DNA from: CAXXOK01 sp963675925
GTDB lineage: Bacteria > Bacillota > Clostridia > Christensenellales > Aristaeellaceae
DNA: 64,000 nucleotides
Direction: 5' to 3'
NCBI GenBank assembly: GCA_963675925.2
Contig: CAXXIB010000003.1
Location: forward strand, 372,001 to 436,000
The position numbers and the translations under genes were made by a program. The notes under the pieces are model-generated. The model worked only from the letters and a program-made list of their open reading frames with translations. It ran no database searches and had not been told where the DNA came from. Position 1 is the stretch's first letter, and each line of letters opens with the position of its first letter. Below, in pieces: positions 1 to 10,300 of this stretch.

Positions 1-740
1 TACCGGCGCACAGCCGCCATTAAATCTTCAATTGGATATCGCTTGGCAATGGGCATAAGCTGGCTGCGTATTTCGTCGTTTGGCGCATGCAGCGATATAC
101 TCAGCGTGACGCCAAACCCCTCCTGCGCCAGCTGATCGATTTGCGGCACAAGTCCACAAGTGCTCAGCGACAGCGCACGCATGCTGATGTTGACACCGTC
201 CGGGTGATTGACCAAGCGTAGAAAGCGAACAACCTCGTCGTAGTTTTCAAGCGGTTCGCCGCTTCCCATGAGCACAACATGGCCGACGTTACCGGTATCC
301 CCCAAATAGCGATTGGCAAGAAGCACCTGGGACAGCATTTCCGCAGCCGTCAGGTTGCGAACACAGCCGTTTAGGGTGCTTGCGCAGAACTTGCAGCCCA
401 TTCTGCAGCCAATTTGCGTGGAAATGCACAGCGAATAGCCGTAATGGTAGTGCATGAGAACGCCTTCAATGATATTGCCGTCCAAGCAACGAAATAGAAA
501 CTTGACGGTATCGTCCCGTTTCGATTCAAATGTTTCTTCGATGGTCAAAGGGAAATCAATGGCTTCGGTTTGTAGTTGCTCCCGCAATGGTTTTGGAAGA
601 TTTGACATCTTAGAAAACGGTACACCGGCATACAGCCACGCAAACACCTGCTTGGCGCGGTAGGCAGGTTGAGACAGCGATTTAAAATAGACTTGCATCT
701 CTTCCGGTGTCAATTGTAATAGCATCGTTTGATCGGCCAT
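1..740 (-). CDS. rlmN: 23S rRNA (adenine-2503-C2)-methyltransferase RlmN, 3' part off the left edge
   Basis: Radical-SAM enzyme that methylates C2 of A2503 in 23S rRNA (the family also modifies A37 of some tRNAs). About 246 N-terminal residues are present; the family is about 345 long, so the C-terminal third lies outside the window. The start (MADQTMLLQL) reads from 740. The 4Fe-4S motif CRMGCKFC is visible with Cys112, Cys116 and Cys119, followed by GSGEPLENYD and SLSTCGL, both typical of RlmN. The gene starts 1 nt after the rsmB stop, so it is translated from the same priA-def-fmt-rsmB transcript. In many Firmicutes the operon continues with a PP2C phosphatase and a PASTA kinase, which would be off-window. 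Family assignment is secure. Confidence 0.96.
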   Translation of the reverse strand, partial: MADQTMLLQLTPEEMQVYFKSLSQPAYRAKQVFAWLYAGVPFSKMSNLPKPLREQLQTEAIDFPLTIEETFESKRDDTVKFLFRCLDGNIIEGVLMHYHYGYSLCISTQIGCRMGCKFCASTLNGCVRNLTAAEMLSQVLLANRYLGDTGNVGHVVLMGSGEPLENYDEVVRFLRLVNHPDGVNISMRALSLSTCGLVPQIDQLAQEGFGVTLSISLHAPNDEIRSQLMPIAKRYPIEDLMAAVRR

Positions 741-741
741 A

Positions 742-2094
742 CTACATCCTCTGCCGCTGCAAGCGCGTGATGAAGAAACCTTCTATCCCATCACGATGAT
801 TGAATATCTGCAATCCATTCGCATTCTGGTGCTTGCGCAGCGCTTCAGGAAAGCTTGTTGGCAGTGGCTGCACCGTGAAATTAGGATGCGTGCTTAGAAA
901 CGCGATGATCTGCTGTTCATTCTCCTCCGGCAAAATGGAACAGGTGGAGTACACCAGCGTTCCGCCCGGCTTCACGTAATTCGACACTGTATCCAGTAGC
1001 TTTGCCTGGGTTTCTACAATATCGGGCAGATCGCTTTCCTGTAAGCGGTACGGCAGGTCCGGTTTTTCTGACAGCACACCTAACCCTGTACAGGGGGCAT
1101 CCAGAAGTACAGCATCCAGCGTTCCATTCAAATCGGGTCTCGGGTCCAAGCCATCGCGAACTGAAAGTCTAATATTCTCAAGATGCAGCCGTTTTTTCAT
1201 CGCTTCCAGCAGCTTGACACGGTGTTCATGAATGTCCCAGGCAAATACACGCCCGGTATCCTGCATGGACTCGGCTAGATATGCCGTTTTACCGCCGGGC
1301 GCTGCGCAGACATCCAGCACACGCATGCCGGGCTTCACCTGCATGGCTTCGGCGGCCAGCATGCTGGATTGACCCTGAATCGAGAACAACCCTTTTTGGA
1401 AGTCCTCATCCATGGCGATTTCCACCACACCTTTGATCAGATACGCATGCGGCACAACACCAAACGTCCAATCCCAGGGCTTGACACGTAAAAGCGATTC
1501 AAATGCTTTGTCATCCAGCCGCAGCATATTGGGGCGTACAACGATCCCCTTGATCGGCGGACGATAGAGTATCATTTCTTCTGCTGTTTCCTGTCCATAG
1601 ACTGCAATCAGCTTCTTCACAAGCCAAACGGGCATATTCCCCATAACGTGCAGGTATGTCATGATATCCGCATCGCGGTCCGGCCACTGAATATCATCTT
1701 TACCGCGTACCAAATTACGCAATACACCATTTAAAAAGCCGGTAGCATTGTCTTTTCCGACGACTTTGGCCAGTTTCACACCTTCGTTCACGGCTGCGCT
1801 GTCGGGGACGCGTTCATGAAACAGAATCTGACACGCGCTTAGGCGCAGTATATCGCGCAGAACAAGGTCTTCCGTCGGGCGTTGCATGAGCTTGTCCAGC
1901 ACATAATCCAGCTGCTGCCTGCGTTCCAGCGTCGTATAGACGATACTGGTTACAAGCCTGCGGTCGTTTGGGTTGATTCTATGTAAGCGCAGCCTATTTT
2001 GCAGTGCAAGCGAAGCGTATGCACCTTTTTCATGTACATCTCTAAGCACATCCAGTGCGATCATCCTGGCATTGGGTGGAAAGTTAGGGTTCAT
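742..2094 (-). CDS. rsmB: 16S rRNA (cytosine-967-C5)-methyltransferase RsmB
   Basis: SAM-dependent m5C methyltransferase for 16S rRNA position 967. It is 450 residues, a normal length. Residues 1 to about 130 form the NusB-like RNA-binding domain. The rest is the Nol1/Nop2/Sun catalytic domain with a SAM site around VLDVCAAPGGKTAYLAE, the PCTG motif (LLDAPCTGLGVL) and the catalytic Cys motif in YSTCSILPEENE. Its start overlaps the fmt stop by ATGA, indicating translational coupling. Part of the minus-strand priA-def-fmt-rsmB-rlmN operon for translation initiation and rRNA modification. Confidence 0.96.
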   Translation of the reverse strand: MNPNFPPNARMIALDVLRDVHEKGAYASLALQNRLRLHRINPNDRRLVTSIVYTTLERRQQLDYVLDKLMQRPTEDLVLRDILRLSACQILFHERVPDSAAVNEGVKLAKVVGKDNATGFLNGVLRNLVRGKDDIQWPDRDADIMTYLHVMGNMPVWLVKKLIAVYGQETAEEMILYRPPIKGIVVRPNMLRLDDKAFESLLRVKPWDWTFGVVPHAYLIKGVVEIAMDEDFQKGLFSIQGQSSMLAAEAMQVKPGMRVLDVCAAPGGKTAYLAESMQDTGRVFAWDIHEHRVKLLEAMKKRLHLENIRLSVRDGLDPRPDLNGTLDAVLLDAPCTGLGVLSEKPDLPYRLQESDLPDIVETQAKLLDTVSNYVKPGGTLVYSTCSILPEENEQQIIAFLSTHPNFTVQPLPTSFPEALRKHQNANGLQIFNHRDGIEGFFITRLQRQRM

Positions 2095-3032
2095 ATCGTG
2101 GCCTCATTTATCAATATTCCGGGTTCAATGCTGCGGCCAAGCAAAAAAGACTTAGCCATCATCCGTTTGGCGTTTGGTGCTTGAATTTCAAGCAGCTCAA
2201 GCGCGCCATCGCCTGTGGCGATCATCAGCCCCTGCTTTGGGTCAGCTGCAAGCACGGTTCCCGGTTTTGCTGTGCTATTTGTTTCTTTGGGCTGCGACTG
2301 CCATACTTTTAGGTTTCCATTGGCGCAGGGTATATACGCACACGGCCAGGGGTTCATCGCGCGAACGCGACAAAACAGCGAGCGCGCACTATTTGCAAAA
2401 TCGAGTTCCCCCATGTCTTTTCGCAGCATAGGATCGTAGGTCATCTCTGCTTCATTCTGTTTTATGCGGGGGCAGGTGCCATTGCTAAGCTTCATGATGG
2501 TCTCAAGCAATAGCTCAGCTCCGACATTCGCCAGTGACAGGGTCAGACTTTGGGCTGTATCGGAATCCTGTATGGGTACTTCACGCGTAAGTAGCATATC
2601 TCCGGTATCAATCCCGGCATCGGTCATCATGGTTGTCACGCCTGTTTTTTTGTCGTCTTGCAGAATCGCCCAGTTGATCGGTGCACTGCCGCGATGGCGC
2701 GGAAGCAGCGACGCATGCACATTCACCGTACCCATCTTGGGTACATCGAGAATTTCCTGACTTAAGATTTGTCCAAATGCGGCGGTGACACACAGGTCGG
2801 GTGCAAGTGCCATTAAATCCTCTACGCCATCCTTGCGGATTTTCAGCGGCTGAAACACCGGAATGCCAAACTGGAGGGCGAGCTCCTTCACAGGGCTCAT
2901 CTGCACTTTACCACCCCGCCCTTTTGGGCGATCCGGTTGGGTAAATACACCGACCACCTGATGGTCGGATTCAATCAGCGCACGCAAAGACGGCACAGAA
3001 AACTCCGGTGTGCCCATGAAAACAATTCTCAT
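2091..3032 (-). CDS. fmt: Methionyl-tRNA formyltransferase
   Basis: Transfers a formyl group from 10-formyl-tetrahydrofolate to Met-tRNAfMet for translation initiation. 313 residues, the standard length. It begins MRIVFMGTPEFSVPSL and carries the folate/catalytic signature HASLLPRHRGSAPINWAI, plus the downstream D-x-G motif (DAGIDTGDMLL). The C-terminal OB-like tRNA-binding domain is complete. Start and stop overlap def and rsmB by 4 nt each. Pairing with def is functionally logical: Fmt adds the formyl group that Def removes. Confidence 0.97.
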   Translation of the reverse strand: MRIVFMGTPEFSVPSLRALIESDHQVVGVFTQPDRPKGRGGKVQMSPVKELALQFGIPVFQPLKIRKDGVEDLMALAPDLCVTAAFGQILSQEILDVPKMGTVNVHASLLPRHRGSAPINWAILQDDKKTGVTTMMTDAGIDTGDMLLTREVPIQDSDTAQSLTLSLANVGAELLLETIMKLSNGTCPRIKQNEAEMTYDPMLRKDMGELDFANSARSLFCRVRAMNPWPCAYIPCANGNLKVWQSQPKETNSTAKPGTVLAADPKQGLMIATGDGALELLEIQAPNAKRMMAKSFLLGRSIEPGILINEATI

Positions 3033-3523
3033 AGCTGATCCTGATCCGGGTCGTCTTCATATTCCATTGCATCCAGGTCGATTTCATAGTCCATGATATC
3101 CACATATAAAACGCCGTTGAGGTGATCAATCTCGTGACACAGTGCGCGGGCGCAGAGCCCTTCGCCTGTGACCACAATTTCCTCACCTTTGGCATTTTGG
3201 GCTTTGACCATGACCTTCATCGGCCGTTTGACAAAGCCCAGCCGTTCCGGCACGCTCAAACACCCTTCGGACCCGGCTTGCTCGCCCTCACGGGCGATGA
3301 TTTCGGGGTTGACGAGCTGAAACAGCTGATCTTCCACCTCGACCACGCAACAGCGTTTGAGCACACCGACCTGCGGCGCCGCAAGCCCTGCACCATTGTT
3401 TTCACGCATGGTATCAACCAGATCGTCCATAAATGTCTGCAAGTGCGCGTTGAATTTGGTTACCGGCTTGGATACTTTACGCAGTTTATCGTTGCCGATA
3501 GTGATAATTTTCCGTATTGCCAT
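3029..3523 (-). CDS. def: Peptide deformylase
   Basis: Metalloenzyme that removes the N-formyl group from nascent proteins. 164 residues. All three family motifs are visible: GAGLAAPQVG (residues 44-53), EGCLSVPE with metal ligand Cys88, and CHEIDHLNG with His130, Glu131 and His134. The residue before the HExxH is Cys instead of the usual Gln. The C-terminus is a short acidic tail after residue 145. The ribosome site AGGAG precedes the ATG, 12 nt after the priA stop. Overlap with fmt supports an operon. Confidence 0.97.
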   Translation of the reverse strand: MAIRKIITIGNDKLRKVSKPVTKFNAHLQTFMDDLVDTMRENNGAGLAAPQVGVLKRCCVVEVEDQLFQLVNPEIIAREGEQAGSEGCLSVPERLGFVKRPMKVMVKAQNAKGEEIVVTGEGLCARALCHEIDHLNGVLYVDIMDYEIDLDAMEYEDDPDQDQL

Positions 3524-3535
3524 CGTTACAGTCTC

Positions 3536-5776
3536 CTACATCAATGTTGATGGGTTCAGTTCGTAATATACCTGACAGGTATCGTTGCTGTCCAGTGCCA
3601 GATCACTCAGCATAAACAACAGCGGCCTTACATCTTCATGATCAAACAGTTTCAGCAGTACATGATAGCGTGTTTTACCGCGTATCATTTTTACGGGCGC
3701 TTCGTCCGCGCGGATGAACAGTGTCCGCTTTTTCTGCGCGGGATGTGCGTCCACATAGTCGTTCACCTTGGCAAACAGCGCTTCGTTCATTGCCTTTGCC
3801 GTATCGGGGTCTGTGCTTTCGACCAGTAGCCTGGCAAACTGGGTAAACGGCGGGTAAAGCCCCGTGCGCCTGCGATCAATTTCATCCGTGAAAAAGGTGC
3901 GGTAGTCCTGGGCCGCCGCCGCAATAATGCAGGGATGATCGGGTTTGTACGTCTGCACAATGACTTCACCCGGGTTTTTAGCCCGTCCCGCTCTTCCGGC
4001 CATTTGCGTAATCAGCTGAAATGTGCGTTCCTGTGCCCGGTAATCCTGTACAAACAGGGACAAATCGGCCGCAATGATACCAACAAGGGTCACGTTTGGG
4101 TAGTCAAGCCCCTTGGCAATCATCTGGGTGCCGATCAGCGCTTGCGCCTTGCCTTCCCGAAACGCTGTCAGCATATGATAGTGCGCATCTTTCTTCTGCG
4201 TCGTATCAATATCCATGCGGATGGTTTGAATCTGCGGGAACGACTTGTGAATCTCCTCTTCCACCTTTTGCGTACCCGCACCAAAGTAGCGAATGTACTG
4301 GCTGCCGCAGCTTGGACAAGTGGAGGGCGGTGTTTCGGTTTTCCCGCAAAAATGGCAATGCAAAACGCCTTTGTACCCATCCTTGGGTTGATGCAAGGTC
4401 ATACTCACATCGCACTGATCACAGCGCATTACATAGCCGCAATTTCGGCAGCTAACAAAGGTATGATAGCCTCTGCGGTTGATAAACAGCATGGCTTGCT
4501 CACCCCGCGCAAAGCACGCCGCTAGTTTTTGCCGCAGCATAGCGGAGATCATGGAGCGGTTGCCAGCGGCAAGCTCCATTCGCATATCCACAACCGATAC
4601 TTGCGGCATGGGTACGTTGTTAACACGGCTTCGCATTTCCACCAGCGTATAGTCGCCGTTTTGGGCCTGCGAAAAGCTTGTAATGCTCGGTGTAGCGCTG
4701 GATAGTAACAGGGTAGCGCCCTCCCGCATAGCTCGGCTTTTGGCAATGCTGCGGGCATCGTAGCGTGGATGGCGATCACTCTGGTAGCTTTGCTCGTGCT
4801 CTTCATCGATGACGATCAACCCAAGGTTCATCAGCGGCGCGAAGATAGCCGAACGTGCCCCAATGACCACATTGGCATCGCCCAAGCGAATACGGTGCCA
4901 CTCGTCCACACGTTCGCCGTCGGATAGGCGGCTGTGCAGCACAGCGGTTCTGGGGCCGAAACGATTGCGAAACCATAGTACCATTTGCGGTGTCAGCGCG
5001 ATTTCCGGCACTAGTATAATCGTGGTTTTTCCCATCGCAAGCGTTGTTTCCACCATAGCCAGATATACTTCGGTTTTCCCGCTGCCTGTTACGCCATGCA
5101 ATAGATAAGCGCCCCGCCCCTTGCGAAGGTCCGTAAGCATAACGGACAACGCCTGTTTTTGCTCGTCGGTTAGCACCGGTGCCTCATTGCGGGTGATTTC
5201 CATATCTTCATATGGTCGCCGAAGTTCCCGGCGTGTCGCTTGACGCACATAACCCGCTGCAACCAATTTGCGCAGGGCATCGGCGGGGGCATTCACCCAT
5301 TGCGAAAGTTCCTGTGCAGAATGTTCCTGGCCGTCCTGCAGGGCACGGAGAATCATTTTTCGTTTCTCCAACCGGCCCTGCGCTTCCACTTGCTGCTCAA
5401 TGGTATGCGTATCAACAATTTGGTACACGGATACCTGTTTGGCATGGGTGCGCCCAGTTCGCATAGCAGCTGGCAGCATCAATCGCAGTGTTTCGGACAG
5501 CGGACAGTGCACTTCGTCTGCTATCTCCTGGGCCAGTGCAAGCATATGCGGAAGAATCACAGAATATTCATCCAAAAGCTTGCGAATCGGCTTGAGTTTA
5601 TTAGCCGGGACATCGCAGGTTTCAGTGACATCCACAATCACACCGTCAACATAGCGGTTGGCCAGGGGGACGTTGACGCGCATGCCGGGTTCCGCCTGCA
5701 TACCTTGCGGTATCAGGTAGGAAAACGGCTTGGCAACGTTTGTGTGAACAACGTCTACAATTACATGCGCGATCAA
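3536..5776 (-). CDS. priA: Primosomal protein N' (replication restart helicase PriA)
   Basis: 3'-5' superfamily 2 DNA helicase that reloads the replisome at stalled forks. 746 residues. N-terminal DNA-binding domain, then Walker A GVTGSGKT at 228-235, a DEEH box at 324-327, and the zinc-binding module between the helicase lobes with eight cysteines (443, 446, 452, 455, 474, 477, 487, 490). The start is a TTG at 5776 behind GAGG at an 8-nt spacing; no better ATG lies in frame near the conserved start. It lies 10 nt after the dacF-type gene and leads the def-fmt-rsmB-rlmN group. Confidence 0.96.
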   Translation of the reverse strand: MIAHVIVDVVHTNVAKPFSYLIPQGMQAEPGMRVNVPLANRYVDGVIVDVTETCDVPANKLKPIRKLLDEYSVILPHMLALAQEIADEVHCPLSETLRLMLPAAMRTGRTHAKQVSVYQIVDTHTIEQQVEAQGRLEKRKMILRALQDGQEHSAQELSQWVNAPADALRKLVAAGYVRQATRRELRRPYEDMEITRNEAPVLTDEQKQALSVMLTDLRKGRGAYLLHGVTGSGKTEVYLAMVETTLAMGKTTIILVPEIALTPQMVLWFRNRFGPRTAVLHSRLSDGERVDEWHRIRLGDANVVIGARSAIFAPLMNLGLIVIDEEHEQSYQSDRHPRYDARSIAKSRAMREGATLLLSSATPSITSFSQAQNGDYTLVEMRSRVNNVPMPQVSVVDMRMELAAGNRSMISAMLRQKLAACFARGEQAMLFINRRGYHTFVSCRNCGYVMRCDQCDVSMTLHQPKDGYKGVLHCHFCGKTETPPSTCPSCGSQYIRYFGAGTQKVEEEIHKSFPQIQTIRMDIDTTQKKDAHYHMLTAFREGKAQALIGTQMIAKGLDYPNVTLVGIIAADLSLFVQDYRAQERTFQLITQMAGRAGRAKNPGEVIVQTYKPDHPCIIAAAAQDYRTFFTDEIDRRRTGLYPPFTQFARLLVESTDPDTAKAMNEALFAKVNDYVDAHPAQKKRTLFIRADEAPVKMIRGKTRYHVLLKLFDHEDVRPLLFMLSDLALDSNDTCQVYYELNPSTLM

Positions 5777-5786
5777 TGTTTATACC

Positions 5787-7277
5787 TCAACGGAAATAGC
5801 GGTTCTTGGGCTTGGGGATGCTCTTTTTACGACCGCGGTTGGTTTTCTTGCGGAATTTACGCCGAAGAACCCAAATCAGGGCGATCAGAAGCAGAAACGG
5901 CCACCCAAGCAGGAACAGGACTTCCAGCGAAAATGGCGGCAGCGGATTGGGATCTGCGTATGCCTCTTCCTTGAGTTCTGCAATGGTTTTAGGTGCGTTT
6001 TCACGGCGGGCAATGGAACGCGTAGCGTATAGCTCGTAGACAGCCGGTTCGCTTCCGTCTTCTGGGAAATAGGTCAGGGTTCCGAAGGTCTCACCCATCG
6101 TGACCGGGGTTGCAAAGGTATCGCGCGTATACTCAATTAACACATTCTCGCGCAGGTTGCGCGCCATGGCCTCGACTTCGGCAATGGTGGATACGATTTG
6201 GAAAGGACGTGTGTCCATTTTGGCACGAATGCCCAGCTGCAAACGGCCGAGATCTGTATCATCCAAAGAGTATCCGGATGTGGCAATAATCGTGGGGTTC
6301 ATTAAATATAGTTCCATCGGAGTGACGCTCAGAAATTGCGTGAATCCGTATTCCATCAGCTTTTTAGAATCCGTCCAGCGGCCTGGTTTTGACGAATAGA
6401 ACACGACGGAGATCAGTTCCACACCGTCTTTTTCGGCCGACCCGACAAAGCAGTACCCGGATCGGTTTAGAAACCCGGTTTTAATGCCGTTGGCATAGGG
6501 ATAGTAAAATTCGTTACCTTCCGCCCCGTTGATCCAGTTGGTATCTGTACCAACCATGACGCGTGACCCGCGAATATTACTGCGCGGCAGACTGTAGGTA
6601 AAGGTGGATGCAATATCGCGAAACAAATCGTTTTGCATCGCTTCTTTGGCAATTAGCGCCATATCATGCGCTGTTGTGTAGTGGTCTAAATCATCTAGCC
6701 CACTGGGATTGTTGAAATGTGTACTGGTGCAGCCCATAATCGCCGCCGCCTGATTCATAGCATCGGCAAAGGCCGGAATACTGCCGGCGATGGTTTCGGC
6801 AATCAGGCGCGCGCCATCGTTGCCGGAACGTATCATGGTGGCGTACAGCAAATCTTTAAAATTAATCGTCTCACCAAGCTCAAGAGGTATGCTGGAACTA
6901 CCATCCGGCAGGTTGACGGCTTCAGCGCTGGCGGTGACAGTCGCATCCAGATCGCCTTTGATGATGCCCAAAAACACCGTCATAATCTTTGTGGTCGATG
7001 CCGGGTACATGACCTGATCGGCATTTTTCTCAAAAATAATTTTACCGCTCGACGCTTCTATTAAAATTGCGGATTTGGCATGTAACTGCTCCGGCAGCAG
7101 ATTTTCGGGATGCTCGGGATCGTATTCCTGTGCACCGGCTGGCAATTGCGGCTCAATGTACCGTGCTTCGGGAAGAATATCCTGTGCAAACGCGGCCGGT
7201 AGCGCGCCAAGTAGTACAAAAGCGGACAAAAAGGCTGCTATGATTGCGAGTAAAACACGCCGACTGTTCCACTTCAA
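5787..7277 (-). CDS. D-alanyl-D-alanine carboxypeptidase, DacF/PBP5 family, membrane-anchored
   Basis: Low-molecular-weight penicillin-binding protein that trims the terminal D-Ala from peptidoglycan stem peptides outside the membrane. 496 residues. Signal peptide at residues 1-31 (hydrophobic 8-29, AFA-Q site). Active-site motifs: SxxK (Ser94-Lys97, in PASTTK), SGN (151-153) and KTG (266-268). After the PBP5-like C-terminal domain there is one transmembrane helix at about 451-471 and a strongly basic cytoplasmic tail, so anchoring is by a true TM segment, not the amphipathic helix of E. coli PBP5. The TTG start at 7277 follows GGAGGG at 6 nt. It has its own promoter at 7313-7341 and probably drives priA and downstream genes. 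Confidence 0.93.
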   Translation of the reverse strand: MKWNSRRVLLAIIAAFLSAFVLLGALPAAFAQDILPEARYIEPQLPAGAQEYDPEHPENLLPEQLHAKSAILIEASSGKIIFEKNADQVMYPASTTKIMTVFLGIIKGDLDATVTASAEAVNLPDGSSSIPLELGETINFKDLLYATMIRSGNDGARLIAETIAGSIPAFADAMNQAAAIMGCTSTHFNNPSGLDDLDHYTTAHDMALIAKEAMQNDLFRDIASTFTYSLPRSNIRGSRVMVGTDTNWINGAEGNEFYYPYANGIKTGFLNRSGYCFVGSAEKDGVELISVVFYSSKPGRWTDSKKLMEYGFTQFLSVTPMELYLMNPTIIATSGYSLDDTDLGRLQLGIRAKMDTRPFQIVSTIAEVEAMARNLRENVLIEYTRDTFATPVTMGETFGTLTYFPEDGSEPAVYELYATRSIARRENAPKTIAELKEEAYADPNPLPPFSLEVLFLLGWPFLLLIALIWVLRRKFRKKTNRGRKKSIPKPKNRYFR

Positions 7278-7312
7278 CCGCAGCCCTCCCCCGCTTGTTA
7301 TTGCAAGCCATA

Positions 7313-7341
7313 ATTATACCGTTTGATCGGCGGTTTGTCCA
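7313..7341 (-). promoter_or_regulatory. Promoter for the dacF-priA-def-fmt-rsmB-rlmN operon
   Basis: On the minus strand, TGGACA (7336-7341) and TATAAT (7313-7318) are separated by exactly 17 nt, close to the sigma-A consensus. Located 36 nt upstream of the carboxypeptidase start and just past the addB stop. Confidence 0.75.
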
Positions 7342-7384
7342 ATGTTTACGGGGGTTGTTTCATTCATGAAAAACGAAATATTCA

Positions 7385-10300
7385 TCAGCTTCCATCGTCT
7401 GATGGATCCAGATTCTGTGCAAGCTCTTCCATGGTCATAGACCGGATCTCGGTACTATGCGCGCCGCGTGCCAGGGGATCGTAACCGCAGATGGCGCGGT
7501 ACTGGCAATAATCACAGCTTTGGCTTGCTCCCTGCTTCACGGGATTAATGTCAATGTCTCCCGATAGCATGCGCTGGGCAAAGTCAGCTGCTTTGGTACG
7601 CGAATGCGTCATCAGGGCATCTAAATGTGCGGTATCCAGCACCTTTGCCCCTTTACGGATTTCACCTTTAGTCGTAATCGCCTGTGGAATCGAAACTTTT
7701 GTTTCGCCTGCATCCATCGCGTCCAGTATCGCGATATCCGCCAGCGCCACGCCGTCCATCTGCAATTGTTTTTGAATATCTGCGTCCACAGTTTCGGGCT
7801 GAGCTTCGTCCGCTTTGGAAAGCGGATTGATTAAATGAAAATAGAACGCGCCTGCTGGTTTGGCATCCCCCCGATTGCGTGTTGCCGCATCCATGTACAA
7901 AACCAGTTGCAGTTGCAGACCATGCCACAGCTTGGACGCATCCAGAGAAGCGTACGAACCGCTTTTGTAATCTACCACTCGGCGATACACTGCGTCTGGC
8001 GTGTCATAGCGGTCTATGCGGTCGATGCGGCCATGCAGGGATAGTTCCGTACCGTTTGGTAATTTGAGAACTACAGGCGGGAAACTGTCTTCCCCTGAAA
8101 ATCCAAAACTGGCTTCCGTGCTTTCCAGCGTGAAGGCTCCCGATGCCAGATGATCGGTAACCGCCTGACATGCGCGGTTTACAATGCTTTTGGCCTGCAC
8201 AAGCGATGCCTGGCTGCGGAAACCGTCACCCATGGGCCCGGTGATCAATTCATCAACCAAACCCGCTGTGGCATCCTCTGCCATGGCGGCAACCTGCTCC
8301 TGCGTGCAGTTTGGAAACTGCGGCGTATTGGCCGCAATCTGTGCAAAACGCTGTAAACTGGCGTGGAAGAAGTTCCCCCGCTCGATGGGCGTGACTTCCC
8401 ATTCGCTGCGCTCCTGGGGAAGCAGGCCGTATGTGACATAGTGCCGGAATGGGCAAGCTGCGTACGCTTCCAAGCGGCTGACTGACAGTGCCCGGTCACC
8501 AAACAGCATATGTGCGGTTGCAAGGGAAAGCGGCAGCGTTTCCACACGGAACCCAGCGGCCTGGAGCAAACCAAACGCCTGCGATGCTGTTGCGGGTGAC
8601 GATAAAAGCCGGCCAAGTCGCTCCCTCCACAGATCGGGTAGACTGTCGCTCTCTCCGCCGGATAGGATGCGCAGCTTATCACTAAGCTCCGCCAACGCTT
8701 GTCTGGACGATACGGGCAGCGTATTGATTTCATCGGTGGCATCCGGTAAGACAGTAAACAGTTGTTGCTCCATATCTACCACTAAATCAAGCGGCTGGAG
8801 GGCATTCCCGGCCGGATCGGTCTTGGCATAGCTGAGGAAAAGTATCTTTCTTGGAAGGGTCATCGCGCGTTTCATATCTAGCCTTGCAAACGCCAGGCGG
8901 CTTTCCTCCGTTAACCCCAAAAACATCTCGGTGTCTTCCTGCGCATTTGCCCGTTCCAGTTCGGTTAGCAGGCTTTCTGAGCCGCGCGACAGAATCCCGT
9001 CGTTCATTCCCAGCAAAAACACGTAATCGACTTCACCGGTTAACGAATGCCCCAGTATGCCAGCGTGCAGCATGTTGGCTGCCGGCGGGAGTGCCGCCAG
9101 TGTAATTGCGGAAAACCCGCTTTCCAAACGATCGGCGATTGAGTTGAGCGGAATTCGTTTACCATCAGATAGAATCAGAAGTTGATCCATCAACTCCAGC
9201 ACTGCCTGCCAGATTTGACTATTCTGTCCAGCGCGTACCAGGAGATTGGCCTCCAAAAGTGCTGCTTCTTCTTGCTTTAGCTTTTCGTAAGCATTCGCGC
9301 TGGTGAGTAGCTGCATAACTGCCTGCAACGACTGTACGGTAGTTTTCGCCTGCACCAGCATGGCGCGAACGTCCATCAACGGTGAAATGACCGCCTTTCG
9401 CAGCATTTCGGCACGGGCCAGCGTCTCTTCTTCCCCCATTGAAAATGGCTGGAGCCAGCGGCTGTGGCGGATGCCAAATTCCAGCGCATAGTTTTCCAGC
9501 AGACATGCGTCATCAAACGCTATTCCTGCATAACCTGATTTTAACAGCGCAAGGACATCCTCAGTTTGATACCCATTGGCCATACAGCGAAGCGCGGCAA
9601 GCAGATATTGCACCAGCGCGTGCGACAGTGCCGGAAGTTTATCGTCTGTATAAAAGGGCAGGCCACTGTCCGTTAAAGCGGCGGTTACTGCAAACGGATA
9701 GCCATTCTGATCCGGGTAGAGCACGGCAATACGTTCTAAAGACACTCCCTGCTCTTGCAACTGTAATACTTTGCGCGCTGCAAAGCTTGCTTCTTCAAAC
9801 GGAGAATGGAACTGCGATACATACACGCTGTCCTGTTCTTCCTCCAATGTATACTGTGGATACGCATAGACAACATCATCTAAAAAGCGTATCGCCGGTG
9901 CGTGCGTAAGCGGTTTATTTTCAACAGGTAACTCCCGAAGCGAAATGACGAAACCTTCCAGCGCAGCACGGAACCGCGCAATGCTCTGGCGAACCGGCAG
10001 GTACAATGCCTCATCGGCCGCATTGCTGGTGTCGCAGATCAAGCCGACGGTCAAGCTCTCGCCGCAGCAGGCCATGGCGCACAGCAGCACGATTAATGGC
10101 TCGGACATAGCATCAAAGCCAAAGGTGAGGATATGTTTACCCGCCAAGATCTCGCTTTCTGCCAGATGATCGGTTACAAACTGGTTGAGATCATCGCTGT
10201 CTTCCAGTTTATCAGCAAGCGTTTGGTGGTACGCCGTATAAATCACAGCTAAATCCTGCAATTTCTCTTTTTCCATCCCCTCGGGCTGCGCCTTTGCATA